64,000 nt of DNA, from positions 372,001-436,000 of the forward strand of contig NZ_LMAU01000001.1 in the NCBI RefSeq assembly GCF_001441535.1, in the 5' to 3' direction. Below the pieces are notes generated by a model. The model was given only the letters and a program-made list of their open reading frames with translations, was not told the origin of the DNA and made no database searches. This DNA is from Tsuneonella troitsensis (GTDB lineage: Bacteria > Pseudomonadota > Alphaproteobacteria > Sphingomonadales > Sphingomonadaceae). Below are positions 19,268 to 28,073 of this stretch, one piece after another. The number at the start of each line of letters is the position of its first letter. Within the stretch, counting starts at the first letter, position 1. Made by a program: the position numbers and the translations under genes.

Positions 19268-19980
19268 AGCCCGCGCCAGATCTTGAGCGGGGCGTTGTCC
19301 TTCGCGCCGGCTCTGCCGCGGTCGCAGGCGGTCGGCATGAAGTCCTTGCGATAGCAGAGGCGCAGTTCTTGGAGCCAGCCGCGCTCGTTCAGTTTTATTC
19401 CTACCGCCGAGCGCGGCCAAGCAGGGTTCGCGATCGTCCAGCGGTCGCGGAGCATCCCGGCGGTCAGGCCGGGCTCCTTCGACAGCCGGTCGAGATCGGG
19501 CAGGCGCAGGCTTTCCCATAGGGTCCTGGTGACCGCGAAGTAGGTTTCGGGGCGGCGGACCATGCAACTGCCGTGCTTGGCCCATTGCCGGGTCTGCAGC
19601 AGCGCCGAGGGCATCATGCAGACGTTGCGGCGAACCTCGTGCGGAGACAATTTTCGCGGGGTCGGGCACCACTGCGGCCAGGTGCTGCGCCCGTCGGGCC
19701 ACAGGCCGTGCACGACCAGCCCGAACCGGCCGTTGCGGCCGGAACACTGAACGGTATCGGCACGGCGCCCTTCGCGGCCCTTGCAGAACTCCGGCGCCCA
19801 GCTCAGCGCCAGCGTGTAGCCGGTGACCGGCACACGGCGCGTCGGTCCATCGGGGCTGACTCGCGGCACGAACAGCTGCTGCGGGATGCGGCACTGGTAG
19901 GCTTGGGCCAGTGCGGGAGAGGGAATCGCCGCGATCGTCGCGGCGGCGAGGATCGCCAGCCGATCAGGAAAGCGCGTCAT
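19264..19980 (-). CDS. RNase T2-family ribonuclease, exported
   Basis: 238 residues with a signal peptide (to about residue 26, PSPALAQA). Both catalytic motifs are present: CAS1 FGLVVHGLWPDG (His91) and CAS2 WAKHGSC (His136). Eight or more Cys are compatible with disulfides. The family cleaves RNA without base preference, in the periplasm or medium, mainly for nutrient scavenging. The gene overlaps the upstream membrane-protein gene by 17 bp. Confidence 0.92.
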   Translation of the reverse strand: MTRFPDRLAILAAATIAAIPSPALAQAYQCRIPQQLFVPRVSPDGPTRRVPVTGYTLALSWAPEFCKGREGRRADTVQCSGRNGRFGLVVHGLWPDGRSTWPQWCPTPRKLSPHEVRRNVCMMPSALLQTRQWAKHGSCMVRRPETYFAVTRTLWESLRLPDLDRLSKEPGLTAGMLRDRWTIANPAWPRSAVGIKLNERGWLQELRLCYRKDFMPTACDRGRAGAKDNAPLKIWRGL

Positions 19981-20371
19981 CGGACTGCTGACCTCTCGTC
20001 GCGAACCAGTGGCTTGCTCTCCGCGTAAACAGTAGACCCACTGCGATCAGCGCGCACGCGAGCGCGGCCAGTTCCGGCCATGCCGGTGCCGCATCGCCCG
20101 ATTGCATCGACCACGGTGCGGAGGCGAGGCGGACCAGCGCCAATCCGGCGACCATCCAGCGGGCGACAGGGTTTGCCATGAACCAGACCAGAGCTATCGG
20201 GATCAGTGCGATCGTCAGGCGGGCCGACGCAAGCACGATGGGCATGTCGGCCGCATCGGCGGAGAGGTCCGGGATGCGCGAAAGGCTGTCGGCGAAGGTG
20301 ATGGCAGCCGCGACCATGAACAGGACCGCGAACCAGCCGATCGCAGCAGGACGGTACCGGGGGCGGATCAC
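19964..20371 (-). CDS. four-helix membrane protein of unknown function
   Basis: 135 residues from GTG 20371, overlapping the nadC stop (GTGA). Hydrophobic helices run at about residues 10-28, 45-65, 70-88 and 100-118, and a short basic tail ends at DDALS. No family is recognised. It lies between nadC and the RNase T2 gene and probably shares their transcript. Confidence 0.65.
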   Translation of the reverse strand: MIRPRYRPAAIGWFAVLFMVAAAITFADSLSRIPDLSADAADMPIVLASARLTIALIPIALVWFMANPVARWMVAGLALVRLASAPWSMQSGDAAPAWPELAALACALIAVGLLFTRRASHWFATRGQQSDDALS

Positions 20372-21228
20372 AACGGCGTGAAGTCGAGGCCGATGTCGGC
20401 TGCAGGCGCGCTCTGGGTCAGGCGGCCAACCGATACGAAGTTCACCCCGGTTGCCGCCTTGGCCTTGATCGTGTCGAGGTTGATTCCGCCGCTCGCCTCG
20501 GTGGGAACGCGACCCTGCACGATCCCGACTGCCTCGCGCAGAGTGCCGGGATCCATGTTGTCGAGCAGAAGGCGGGTGGCCCCGGCGACCAATGCGGGTT
20601 CGATCTGGTCGACCCGGTCGACCTCGCAGATGATTTCGCGCACGCCGGCGTCCACGGCGCGGCGGACAGCCTCGCCTACGCTGCCCGCAACGAGAACGTG
20701 GTTGTCCTTGATCATCGCGGCGTCCCACAGGCCCATGCGGTGATTGGCCGCACCGCCCATTCGCGTGGCGTATTTTTCGAGCACGCGCAGCCCGGGAATG
20801 GTCTTGCGGGTGTCGAGCAGCGTGCATGATGGGTTGTCCATCGCCCGAACATATTCACGGGTCATCGTCGCGATGCCCGACAGGTGCTGGACGGTGTTGA
20901 GCGCGCTCCTCTCGGCGGTCAGCATCGCGCGGGCGTTGCCTCTGAGTCGCATCAGGTCGGTGCCTGCCGCAACCCCTTCGCCCTCGACGGCCAGTAGTTC
21001 GATCTCGATGGTCGGATCGAGCGCGCGAAAGAACGCTTCGGCGACCGGTAGCCCTGCGACGACGATAGCGTCCCGGCTGTCCATCAGCCCCGCAAACCGC
21101 GCCCCCGCAGGAATCACGCTCTCGCTGGTGACATCGCGCCCGCCACCGGGAAGCCCATCCCCGAGATCCTCCGCCAGCGTCTCGCGAACGAAGCGATCAA
21201 GGTCGAAGCCAGGGAGTGAAAATCTCAT
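20368..21228 (-). CDS. nadC: nicotinate-nucleotide pyrophosphorylase (carboxylating)
   Basis: 286 residues. NadC converts quinolinate to nicotinate mononucleotide in NAD synthesis. Motifs: AEDLGDG near the start, ERSALNTVQHLSGIAT, LDTRKTIPGLRVLEKYA with the catalytic Lys/Arg, GGAANHRMGLWDAAMIKDNHV, and EASGGINLDTIKAKAATGV at the C-terminus. No nadA or nadB lies within the window. Confidence 0.96.
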   Translation of the reverse strand: MRFSLPGFDLDRFVRETLAEDLGDGLPGGGRDVTSESVIPAGARFAGLMDSRDAIVVAGLPVAEAFFRALDPTIEIELLAVEGEGVAAGTDLMRLRGNARAMLTAERSALNTVQHLSGIATMTREYVRAMDNPSCTLLDTRKTIPGLRVLEKYATRMGGAANHRMGLWDAAMIKDNHVLVAGSVGEAVRRAVDAGVREIICEVDRVDQIEPALVAGATRLLLDNMDPGTLREAVGIVQGRVPTEASGGINLDTIKAKAATGVNFVSVGRLTQSAPAADIGLDFTPL

Positions 21229-21321
21229 CGCACCTCCCTAACCGGGCCGGCGGAGGCCCGGCAAGGGCGAACGCCCGTCCGGACCGGCCCCACAGCAAAG
21301 CGGAGGGATCAGCCGGGAGAA

Positions 21322-21343
21322 CGAGCGCGCGGAGGCGCGCTCG
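21322..21343 (-). terminator. GC-rich hairpin after the LytTR gene
   Basis: Perfect 9-bp stem (21322-21330 with 21335-21343, loop GGAG) directly after the stop of the LytTR regulator on the minus strand. Only a short T-rich tail follows, so it is a likely but imperfect terminator between the two-component genes and nadC. Confidence 0.5.
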
Positions 21344-21350
21344 CAAAACA

Positions 21351-22154
21351 TCAGTGCACGAAGCGCGCGACAACATCGCGGTAGCTGCGGCTCACCTTCA
21401 CCTCGGACCCGCTTTCCAGGACCAGGAAGCACTCGCCGTTGGTGTGCGGCTTGACCTGGCGGACCTGATTGAGGTTGACGATGGTCGACCGGTGGACGCG
21501 CTGGAAAGTGCGCGGATCAAGGCGCCGCTCGAGGTCCTTCATCGTCTCCCGTAGGACGAGGCTGTTGTTGCCGGTAGAGATGACCATGTAGTCGCCCGCC
21601 GCCTCGATATGCTCGATCGAATCGATCTCGACCCGGAAAATCTGTCCGCGATCCTTGATGTTGATAAGCTTCTCGTAGCGATCGGCGCTCTCGCTCGGCG
21701 CATCGTCAGCAGCGAACTCCTCTGCGGCATCGGGCGCGACTTCGTTGAGCACGGTCTTGAGTTTCTCGGCCTCTTCGGCGCTGCGCTTCTCGGAAAGCCG
21801 TTGGCGCACCCGCTCGATCGTGTCGGCCAGCTTGTCCTCGTCGACCGGCTTCATCAGATAATTGACGGCATTTGCCTCGAACGCGCGGATCGCGTGTTCC
21901 TCATAGGCGGTCACGAACACGATCAGCGGCGGTTCGATCTCCATGATCCCCTTCACGACCGAGAACCCGTCGAACCCCGGCATCTGGATGTCGAGGAAAA
22001 CGAGATCGGGCTTCTCGGTCTTGATCGCGCGGATCGCCTCGCGCCCGTTGGCGCACGTACCGATCACCTCGATATCGTCGAATTTCTCGAGGCGGAGCTG
22101 GAGCCCCTGGGTGGCGAGCTTCTCGTCATCGACGAGCAGGGTGCGAATGGTCAT
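21351..22154 (-). CDS. LytTR-family response regulator
   Basis: 267 residues. Receiver domain at residues 1-120 with phospho-acceptor Asp55 (VFLDIQMPG), acidic pair DD9-10 and Lys in LMKPVD. An acidic linker of about 40 residues follows. The C-terminal LytTR DNA-binding domain (about 165-267) contains FRVEIDSIEHIEAAGDYM, FQRVHRSTIVNL and VSRSYRDVVARF. It overlaps the kinase gene by four bases and forms a LytS/LytR-type pair with it. The target genes are not visible here. Confidence 0.94.
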   Translation of the reverse strand: MTIRTLLVDDEKLATQGLQLRLEKFDDIEVIGTCANGREAIRAIKTEKPDLVFLDIQMPGFDGFSVVKGIMEIEPPLIVFVTAYEEHAIRAFEANAVNYLMKPVDEDKLADTIERVRQRLSEKRSAEEAEKLKTVLNEVAPDAAEEFAADDAPSESADRYEKLINIKDRGQIFRVEIDSIEHIEAAGDYMVISTGNNSLVLRETMKDLERRLDPRTFQRVHRSTIVNLNQVRQVKPHTNGECFLVLESGSEVKVSRSYRDVVARFVH

Positions 22155-23359
22155 GCAACATTTCCAATCGAGCGCGGTTCTGGCCGCGGTGCGGTAACGG
22201 ATTCGGTAACCGAAGGTTTCGCCTGGACAGGGTGTCCTGGGCTTTCGGCGGCTTCGTGCGGGATCTCGATGATCACCGTGAAGCCCCCTTCGGGCGGATT
22301 GCGGATTTCGAAGCGGTGGTCCTCACCGTAGGCCTGGCTGAGGCGATCGCGAATGTTGGGCAGTCCCACGCCGGTCGACACGGTCCTGCTTACGCCCGCG
22401 AGCGCGGCCGGGTAGCTGGCGCGGGCGGGACCTTCGCGCAAGCCCGGCCCCGTGTCCGATACGGCGATACGCAGCCGTCGTCCGACGAGTTGCGCGGAAA
22501 GCGAGATACAGGCGCCTTCCTCCTGCGGGCTGACCGCATACTTGATCGCATTCTCGACCAGCGGCTGGAGAAGCATCGACGGCAGGCAGGCGCTCGCCGC
22601 CTCGGGCTCGATATGGAACTCGGTCCGCAGCCGTTCCTCGAACCGCATCCGTTCTATGCCCAGGTAGAGCTGCAGCGTCTCGACTTCCTGTGCGACGGTG
22701 ACCTTGCTTCCCGGTTCGCTGACCAGGGTATGGCGCAGGAACGCGCTGAGGCGGGTGAGCATCGCGTTCGCAGGCTCGGTCTGCTTGAGCAGGACGAGAG
22801 TGGAGATGGAGTTCAGCGTATTGAACAGGAAATGCGGGTTTAGCTGATAGCGCAGCATCGCGAGCTGCGCACTAGTCGCCTGCGCCTCCAGCCGTTCGAG
22901 CCGGTCGGCCTGCTCTTCCACCTGGAGGAAGTAATTGATCGCGTAGTACAGCGCCGACCACGCGCCCAGCAGCGTTCCGTCGAGGAAGGCAAGCGCGAGC
23001 ACGCGCTGTGCGAAGGTCGAGTCGCGGGTATCCGAATAATACACCCCCTGCAGCCAGGCATCGAGCGCCGCGTACAGCGCGACCGCCAGCGCAAGGACCA
23101 GAGCGGTCACGGTCCAGGTAACCACCGCCCTTCGCTTGATCAGGTGGCCGTAGATGACGCTGAGCACCAGGCTGATGGCAAACCCGGTGATGACTTGGAC
23201 CAGCACGACCAGCAGCAATTCCCACGGCTGCTGGTTGGCCATCGCGGAAATCGCACGCAGGGCGAACACGCCGCCCCAACCCAGGAACTGCAGATTCCAG
23301 AAGGCCGCGTTCTTGTTGTCGAAGAACGGCGCGGGGCGAAAGGGCAGCCTGACCACCAT
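22151..23359 (-). CDS. LytS-type sensor histidine kinase
   Basis: 402 residues. About four to five hydrophobic helices cover residues 20-145. The His_kinase domain with His176 in LNPHFLFNTLNS follows, then an HATPase domain with LLQPLVENAIKYA (N box), DTGPGL and GVGLPNIRDRL (G boxes). No periplasmic sensing domain is obvious, so the signal may be read in the membrane. The C-terminus is a Pro/Ser tail. It pairs with the LytTR regulator downstream. Confidence 0.94.
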   Translation of the reverse strand: MVVRLPFRPAPFFDNKNAAFWNLQFLGWGGVFALRAISAMANQQPWELLLVVLVQVITGFAISLVLSVIYGHLIKRRAVVTWTVTALVLALAVALYAALDAWLQGVYYSDTRDSTFAQRVLALAFLDGTLLGAWSALYYAINYFLQVEEQADRLERLEAQATSAQLAMLRYQLNPHFLFNTLNSISTLVLLKQTEPANAMLTRLSAFLRHTLVSEPGSKVTVAQEVETLQLYLGIERMRFEERLRTEFHIEPEAASACLPSMLLQPLVENAIKYAVSPQEEGACISLSAQLVGRRLRIAVSDTGPGLREGPARASYPAALAGVSRTVSTGVGLPNIRDRLSQAYGEDHRFEIRNPPEGGFTVIIEIPHEAAESPGHPVQAKPSVTESVTAPRPEPRSIGNVA

Positions 23360-23452
23360 GATCGGCGTCTAACCTAAGTTTACTGAAAGCGTCAGACAAG
23401 TTTTGCCATTGGCGCGTCCGATGCGGTATGCCTCTTGCCGAGGAGACCGACG

Positions 23453-24070
23453 ATGAACTTGACCGAGGATACCCTGCACGGCGCTCAGGAACGGGCCAAA
23501 TTCCGCGAGATGAAGGAAGGCACGCAAGAGGACTGGGCGCTGATCGGCGGCGAGTACATGGCTTTCGCCAAGGGCCTCCCCGATCGGGTGCTCGCTCACC
23601 TCAAACTGCTCGATGGCGATTTCGGCGGATTCCCGGTGTGCCGGCTCGAACACTCGCTGCAGACCGCGACGCGTGCCTATCGCGACGGACGCGACGAAGA
23701 TTATGTCGTGATGGCCCTGCTGCACGACATCGGCGACACGCTGGGAACCTACAACCACCCCGAAGTCGCAGCTTCGATCATCAAGCCGTTCGTGTCGGAA
23801 GAACTCCACTGGATCTGCCAGAACCACGGGCATTTCCAGGGGTACTACTACTTCCACTACCTAGGCATGGACCGCGAATCGCGCGAGCAGTTCCGCGGCA
23901 GCCCCCATTTCGATGCGTGCGCCGAATTCTGCGAGAAATACGACCAAGCCGCCTTCGATCCCGACTACGAGAGCGAATCGCTGGAATTCTTCGAGCCGAT
24001 GGTCCGCCGCGTGATGGCGCGCCCGATCAACTCGCTTTACGCAAGGGCTGCCGAGCAGCAGGCCGCCTAG
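23453..24070 (+). CDS. HD-domain metal enzyme (COG4341-like; possible MIOX/PhnZ-type oxygenase)
   Basis: 205 residues; ATG 23453 is preceded by AGGAG at 23441-23445. Metal-binding positions in order are His67 (LEHSLQ), His91-Asp92 (LLHDIGD), His102, His125/127 (QNHGHFQ), His152 and Asp164 (KYDQAAFDPDY). A His-HisAsp-His-His-Asp order resembles the mixed-valence diiron oxygenases MIOX and PhnZ as well as HD phosphohydrolases, so hydrolase naming by homology could mislead. The substrate is unknown. The 3' end overlaps the convergent protease gene by four bases. Confidence 0.75.
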   Translation: MNLTEDTLHGAQERAKFREMKEGTQEDWALIGGEYMAFAKGLPDRVLAHLKLLDGDFGGFPVCRLEHSLQTATRAYRDGRDEDYVVMALLHDIGDTLGTYNHPEVAASIIKPFVSEELHWICQNHGHFQGYYYFHYLGMDRESREQFRGSPHFDACAEFCEKYDQAAFDPDYESESLEFFEPMVRRVMARPINSLYARAAEQQAA

Positions 24071-25032
24071 GGTTCGATTTCCCGGCGGAAATGCGTGCGC
24101 CAATCGGCGGCGCTGCCGTTTGCTCTCAGCGATTCGATGGCCGACAACTCCGCGCGGACGAAATCGGACCGCTCGTCCCACCCGTCGTGCGTGCGTGCGC
24201 GGAAGATCCAGCCGCCGTTGCCGGGCCCCCAGCGTTCGAAGAAGCGCGCCGCAGCCTCCGGCGGATAACCCGCATTGGCGAGGAGCCACGGCATCAGCCG
24301 GTCGGCTTCGCGCTCGGTGAGCCGGATGTTCGCCCTCTTGCGCCCCGCCTCGCGTAACCATGCGCGGTGGCCGAGCAGGTTGTGCGCGAATTCGTGCGCG
24401 AGCGCTGCCGCGAGCTCGTCTTCGGAGTAGTCGAGACCGGCGAACTTGCGACCGATGAGCACGCGCTTTCCGTCGGCCACCGCGCGCTCGCTATTGTCGA
24501 TCAGTTCGAATCGCGACGGGCACGTCAGGTTGCTGCCGACCGTCACTTCACGCGATTCGTCGCCGGCCCGGCGGAATGCGATCCGCACTTCGCCATCGCG
24601 GTCGAGTGCTGCGTCTACCAGATCGTGCAGCGAAGCGAGGCGTTGCCAGTCCCCGGCCTTGGCCGGGGGAAGATCTGCCATCGCGCGCCGGTCTATGGCC
24701 ACGATCTCGTCGTTGGCGGCCAAGCCTACGATCTCGGCGGGCGATCCAGCAGCTACCGCCTGCACGACTATGTCTCCTGCGATGCCGGTCGCCGCGCGCA
24801 TCCGGGCAGGCTCCGTAAAGTTCGCCATGTCCTGCAGCAGGAGGCCGATCGACGGACGCGGGGCGCAGAACGGTGCGTTGGCGGTTGCGAGACGCCAACC
24901 GATAGACTGGAGTCGCGCGTCCTCTTGCTGAAGGCGGACGAGCGCGGCGCGGTCCTCGTCCGGGCCGGCGATTACGGGCGATGCAACCAGCCCCAGCGCG
25001 ACGATGGCGACGCGGGCGAATGCCGCGATCAC
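24067..25032 (-). CDS. exported M48-like metallopeptidase with internal PDZ-like domain
   Basis: 321 residues from GTG 25032 (GTGA overlap with the DsbA-like gene). A signal peptide (to about residue 22) is followed by a helical region and a PDZ-like segment (about 85-165; VVQAVAAGSPAEIVGLAANDEIVAI without the usual flanks). A metallopeptidase motif HEFAH (213-217) and downstream Glu in LTEREADRLMPWLL complete the zinc site. PDZ placed before the protease core is an unusual order for M48 proteins. It probably acts in the periplasm. Confidence 0.8.
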   Translation of the reverse strand: MIAAFARVAIVALGLVASPVIAGPDEDRAALVRLQQEDARLQSIGWRLATANAPFCAPRPSIGLLLQDMANFTEPARMRAATGIAGDIVVQAVAAGSPAEIVGLAANDEIVAIDRRAMADLPPAKAGDWQRLASLHDLVDAALDRDGEVRIAFRRAGDESREVTVGSNLTCPSRFELIDNSERAVADGKRVLIGRKFAGLDYSEDELAAALAHEFAHNLLGHRAWLREAGRKRANIRLTEREADRLMPWLLANAGYPPEAAARFFERWGPGNGGWIFRARTHDGWDERSDFVRAELSAIESLRANGSAADWRTHFRREIEP

Positions 25033-25733
25033 GCGCCCTTTCGCGCGGCCGCGACGGCGTCGGACAGTTGCGCGCGGCCCACAGCGCCCGAGAACACGCG
25101 GTCGCCCACGACCCAGCTCGGCGTGCCCTCGAAGCCGAGCTGGCGGGCAAGGTCCATGTTCTTGCGCAATTCCAGAGCGGCCTCGCCAGAGGTGGCGAAG
25201 GCGCGCGCAGCCGCCATGTCGAGGCCCGCGGTCTCGGCAGCCTTTGCCACGCTGGCCTCGCTCGGTGGGCCATGCAGGAACATCGCATCGTGGAAGGCGG
25301 CATATTTGCCTTGCCGCGCGGCGGCGAGGGCCCATGCGGCGGCGACGTCGCTACCCTGGAAGATCGGCCATTCGCGCATCACGACCTTCAGGTCCGGGTT
25401 CGCCTCGACCAGCGCCTTCACGTCGTCGACCGACTGCCGGCAGAACGTGCACCCATAGTCGGTGAACTCGACGAGCGTGACCGTGCCTTGCGGGTTGCCG
25501 AGTATGGCGCCGGGAAAAGGCTTCACGACCTCGTCAGAGGCACCCGCGAGCCGCGTCCTCGCCTCGTTCGCCTGATAGGCCTCGGCCATTTCGGGAAGGA
25601 TTTGCGGATTGGCGAGAAGCCATTCGCGCGTTGCATTGCCGCCCAGGCCGGACCAGGCGAACAGCCACGCACCCAGAAAACCGAACACGAGCGCGACGAC
25701 AGCGCTGGGCAGAAGCGTCTTGAGCAAGTTCAT
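25029..25733 (-). CDS. DsbA-family thiol:disulfide oxidoreductase, membrane-anchored
   Basis: 234 residues. The N-terminal hydrophobic anchor (about residues 8-28) is followed by a helical spacer and a thioredoxin-fold domain with active site Cys95-Thr-Phe-Cys98 (FTDYGCTFCRQS). A cis-Pro segment FEGTPSWVVGDRVF follows. This layout matches the DsbA/ScsC-like com1 group, which oxidises or isomerises disulfides in the periplasm. ATG 25733 fits the anchor. It overlaps the PDZ-protease gene and lies 10 bp from the M48-TPR gene. Confidence 0.9.
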   Translation of the reverse strand: MNLLKTLLPSAVVALVFGFLGAWLFAWSGLGGNATREWLLANPQILPEMAEAYQANEARTRLAGASDEVVKPFPGAILGNPQGTVTLVEFTDYGCTFCRQSVDDVKALVEANPDLKVVMREWPIFQGSDVAAAWALAAARQGKYAAFHDAMFLHGPPSEASVAKAAETAGLDMAAARAFATSGEAALELRKNMDLARQLGFEGTPSWVVGDRVFSGAVGRAQLSDAVAAARKGA

Positions 25734-25743
25734 GGGTGCAGCG

Positions 25744-27096
25744 CTATCGACGCTTCTTCTGGCGTTCAAGCTCGCCGCGCGCCTGCAGCTCGATATCCTG
25801 CGCACGAATCCAGTCGGGGGACCCGGTCGGCAGGCCGGCCTGCGCGGCCTGGGCGCTGCGCAGCGCCTCGCCATAACGGCGGCTCATCGACTGCTGCTCG
25901 GCGCTGGCGAGACGCGCGCGCGGCATGTCACCCTGGGCGGCATAGATCACGCCCAACTGATACCATGCGAAAGGATTGTACCGGTCGCGCGCCACAGCCG
26001 CCTTGAGCACGGTCTCGGCCTCGGCATGGTTGGTCGTGTCCTCGGTCGCGATCAGGGCATGTCCGAACAAGGCCGCGATCAGCGGCGCGTTGCTGGTCAG
26101 CTCGATCGCCCGGCGCAGCGGCTCCAATGCTTCGTCGGGCCGACCCGATTCGAGCAGCACCTGCCCCGCCAGTTCGAGGAAGTAGGGATTGTCGGGCTCT
26201 GCCGCGATCAGCGCCCGGGATTCGGCCAGCGACCGATCGACGAGTGCGTCCTTGTGAAAGGCATAGGCCCGGGCATAGCGGGCAGGCAGACTGGTATCGG
26301 TTTCGGGAAAGTCGCGCAGGGTCTTGGCGGGTTCCTCGGTATATCCGGCGAGTTTCGCCTTCACGAGTTCGAACCGCTTCTGCAGCGCCGCGTCGGCGGG
26401 CTTCTCCCACGCCGGATCGACCTGATAGGTTTCGGTCAACCGCGCCAGCCGGTCGCCCGATAACGGGTGCGTGGTGGAAAACGCGTCTTCATCGGTCGGG
26501 TTGTAACCGTAGCGGAACTCCATGCTCTGCAGCTTGCGGAAGAAGGCCAGGCTCCCGCGGCCCGAAATGCCGGCCTTCGAAAGGTACTCGGCCCCTGCGG
26601 CGTCCGCAGCGCTTTCCTGCGCGCGGCTGAAGGCGAGGTACTTGCCCAGCGCGGCGCGCTGGCCTGCCATCAGTACGCCCATCGCCGCGTCGCCCGCTCC
26701 CGCCGCCGCAGCGGCCGCGGCTAGGACCAGCGACATGATCGAGATACCCGAAGCCTCGCTCGTGCCGGCCGAGTTGATGATGTGACCGCCGGTTATGTGG
26801 CCCAGTTCGTGAGCGATCACGCCCTGGACTTCCTCAGCACTATCGGCAGCGTCGAGCAGGCCGGTATGGATGTAGATCGCCTGCCCACCGGCTACGAACG
26901 CGTTGAGGCTCTGGTCGCCGATCAGCACGATATCGACATTGCTCGGCTGCAGCCCGGCAGCCTCGATCAGGGGCGCGGCCATGTCGTCGAGCAGCGCTTC
27001 CGTCTCCGCGTCGCGCAATATCGATTGGGCCGCCGCGGGCTGGGCGACGAGCGAGAGCGCCGCGAGGAGCGCGAGAACGCGGGCGAGCAAACGCAT
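25744..27096 (-). CDS. M48 metalloprotease with TPR repeats (BepA/YfgC-like)
   Basis: 450 residues. A signal peptide (to about residue 24) precedes the M48 domain with HELGH (96-100), the conserved GGHIINS stretch and the third ligand in FSRAQESAADAAGAEYL, ending in DEDAFSTTHPLSGDRLARL. From about residue 250 onward there are tetratricopeptide-type helices. The family checks outer-membrane protein assembly and degrades stalled substrates in the periplasm. The adjacent DsbA-like gene fits, since such substrates often need disulfide formation. Confidence 0.92.
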   Translation of the reverse strand: MRLLARVLALLAALSLVAQPAAAQSILRDAETEALLDDMAAPLIEAAGLQPSNVDIVLIGDQSLNAFVAGGQAIYIHTGLLDAADSAEEVQGVIAHELGHITGGHIINSAGTSEASGISIMSLVLAAAAAAAGAGDAAMGVLMAGQRAALGKYLAFSRAQESAADAAGAEYLSKAGISGRGSLAFFRKLQSMEFRYGYNPTDEDAFSTTHPLSGDRLARLTETYQVDPAWEKPADAALQKRFELVKAKLAGYTEEPAKTLRDFPETDTSLPARYARAYAFHKDALVDRSLAESRALIAAEPDNPYFLELAGQVLLESGRPDEALEPLRRAIELTSNAPLIAALFGHALIATEDTTNHAEAETVLKAAVARDRYNPFAWYQLGVIYAAQGDMPRARLASAEQQSMSRRYGEALRSAQAAQAGLPTGSPDWIRAQDIELQARGELERQKKRR

Positions 27097-27107
27097 CGGG
27101 CGTCGCT

Positions 27108-28073
27108 CTAGCGGGATTCGCGCTGAACCGGAACTGAAGCGCTGGCATAGGGCGACGGAGCGGTGGCCGAGCGCATGAATTCGATCATCGGATCGCGCAC
27201 GATCCCGCCCTGCGCCAAGGGCCGGGACAGACCCATGATGATTCCGGCGTGCCCCATGCCGTCGAATTCGACCGTACCCACCGCACCGCCTTGGGCCTCG
27301 ACCGCGGCTGCCAAGCGGCGGGCGTTGCGCACGCGGACGACCGTGTCGGCGGTGCCGTGCATCAGCAGCAGGGGCGGCGCGCCGGCGCGGGCGAACGCGA
27401 TCGGCTGGGTGATCGCCGGGTCGGCGACGTGGCCCAGCGCGTTGCGGGCCGAATCGCTGGTGAAGGGATAGAAATCCGCCGGGCCGGCCATGCTCACCAC
27501 CCCGCCGATACTTTCGGCAGGCACGCCGGCGGCAGCAAGCCACTGCGGATCGAGCGCCATCATGAGCACGTTGTAGGCACCCGCCGAATGGCCGGCGAGC
27601 GCAATCCGGTTGGTCCGCACGCCCACGGCGGCAGCCCTGTCTTGCGCCCAGCGGATCCCGGCGGCGGTATCCTCCAGCATCGCCGGAAAGCGCCCGCCCG
27701 GTACAAGCCGGTACCCGATCAGCGCGGTGGCGAAGCCAGCCTCTCCCAGAGTCCGGGCAACGAAACGGTATTCTTCCGCTGCACCCGAATGCCATCCTCC
27801 GCCATGCACGAAGACGACGAGCGGCCTGGCTCCATCGGCCTCTTCGCCTGCCGGAACCCACAGTTCGGCGCGTTGGGCGGGATCGCTACCGTAAAGTCCC
27901 TGCGCGGCTAGATCGACCGTGGTGGAGCGCGGGAAGCGCGCGTCGATCCAGTCGAGTGTTCCCGCCGATCCGGCAGCGACTGCCCAGCGCCACACGCCGA
28001 ATCCCGCCAGCGCGAGCAGGCCCACCACCAATGCCGCGATCATCGCCCATCTCCTCGCACGGCCGGTCTTCAA
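27108..28073 (-). CDS. alpha/beta hydrolase, membrane-anchored or exported
   Basis: 321 residues if TTG 28073 is used (TTGA overlap with the upstream gene); an ATG at 28043 would give 311. One N-terminal hydrophobic helix follows an Arg-rich start. The carboxylesterase-type fold shows the oxyanion HGGGW (VVFVHGGGWHSG), nucleophile Ser in GHSAGAYN, acid in HGTADTVV and His in DGMGHAG. The substrate is unknown. It precedes the M48-TPR gene by 11 bp. Confidence 0.85.
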   Translation of the reverse strand: MKTGRARRWAMIAALVVGLLALAGFGVWRWAVAAGSAGTLDWIDARFPRSTTVDLAAQGLYGSDPAQRAELWVPAGEEADGARPLVVFVHGGGWHSGAAEEYRFVARTLGEAGFATALIGYRLVPGGRFPAMLEDTAAGIRWAQDRAAAVGVRTNRIALAGHSAGAYNVLMMALDPQWLAAAGVPAESIGGVVSMAGPADFYPFTSDSARNALGHVADPAITQPIAFARAGAPPLLLMHGTADTVVRVRNARRLAAAVEAQGGAVGTVEFDGMGHAGIIMGLSRPLAQGGIVRDPMIEFMRSATAPSPYASASVPVQRESR

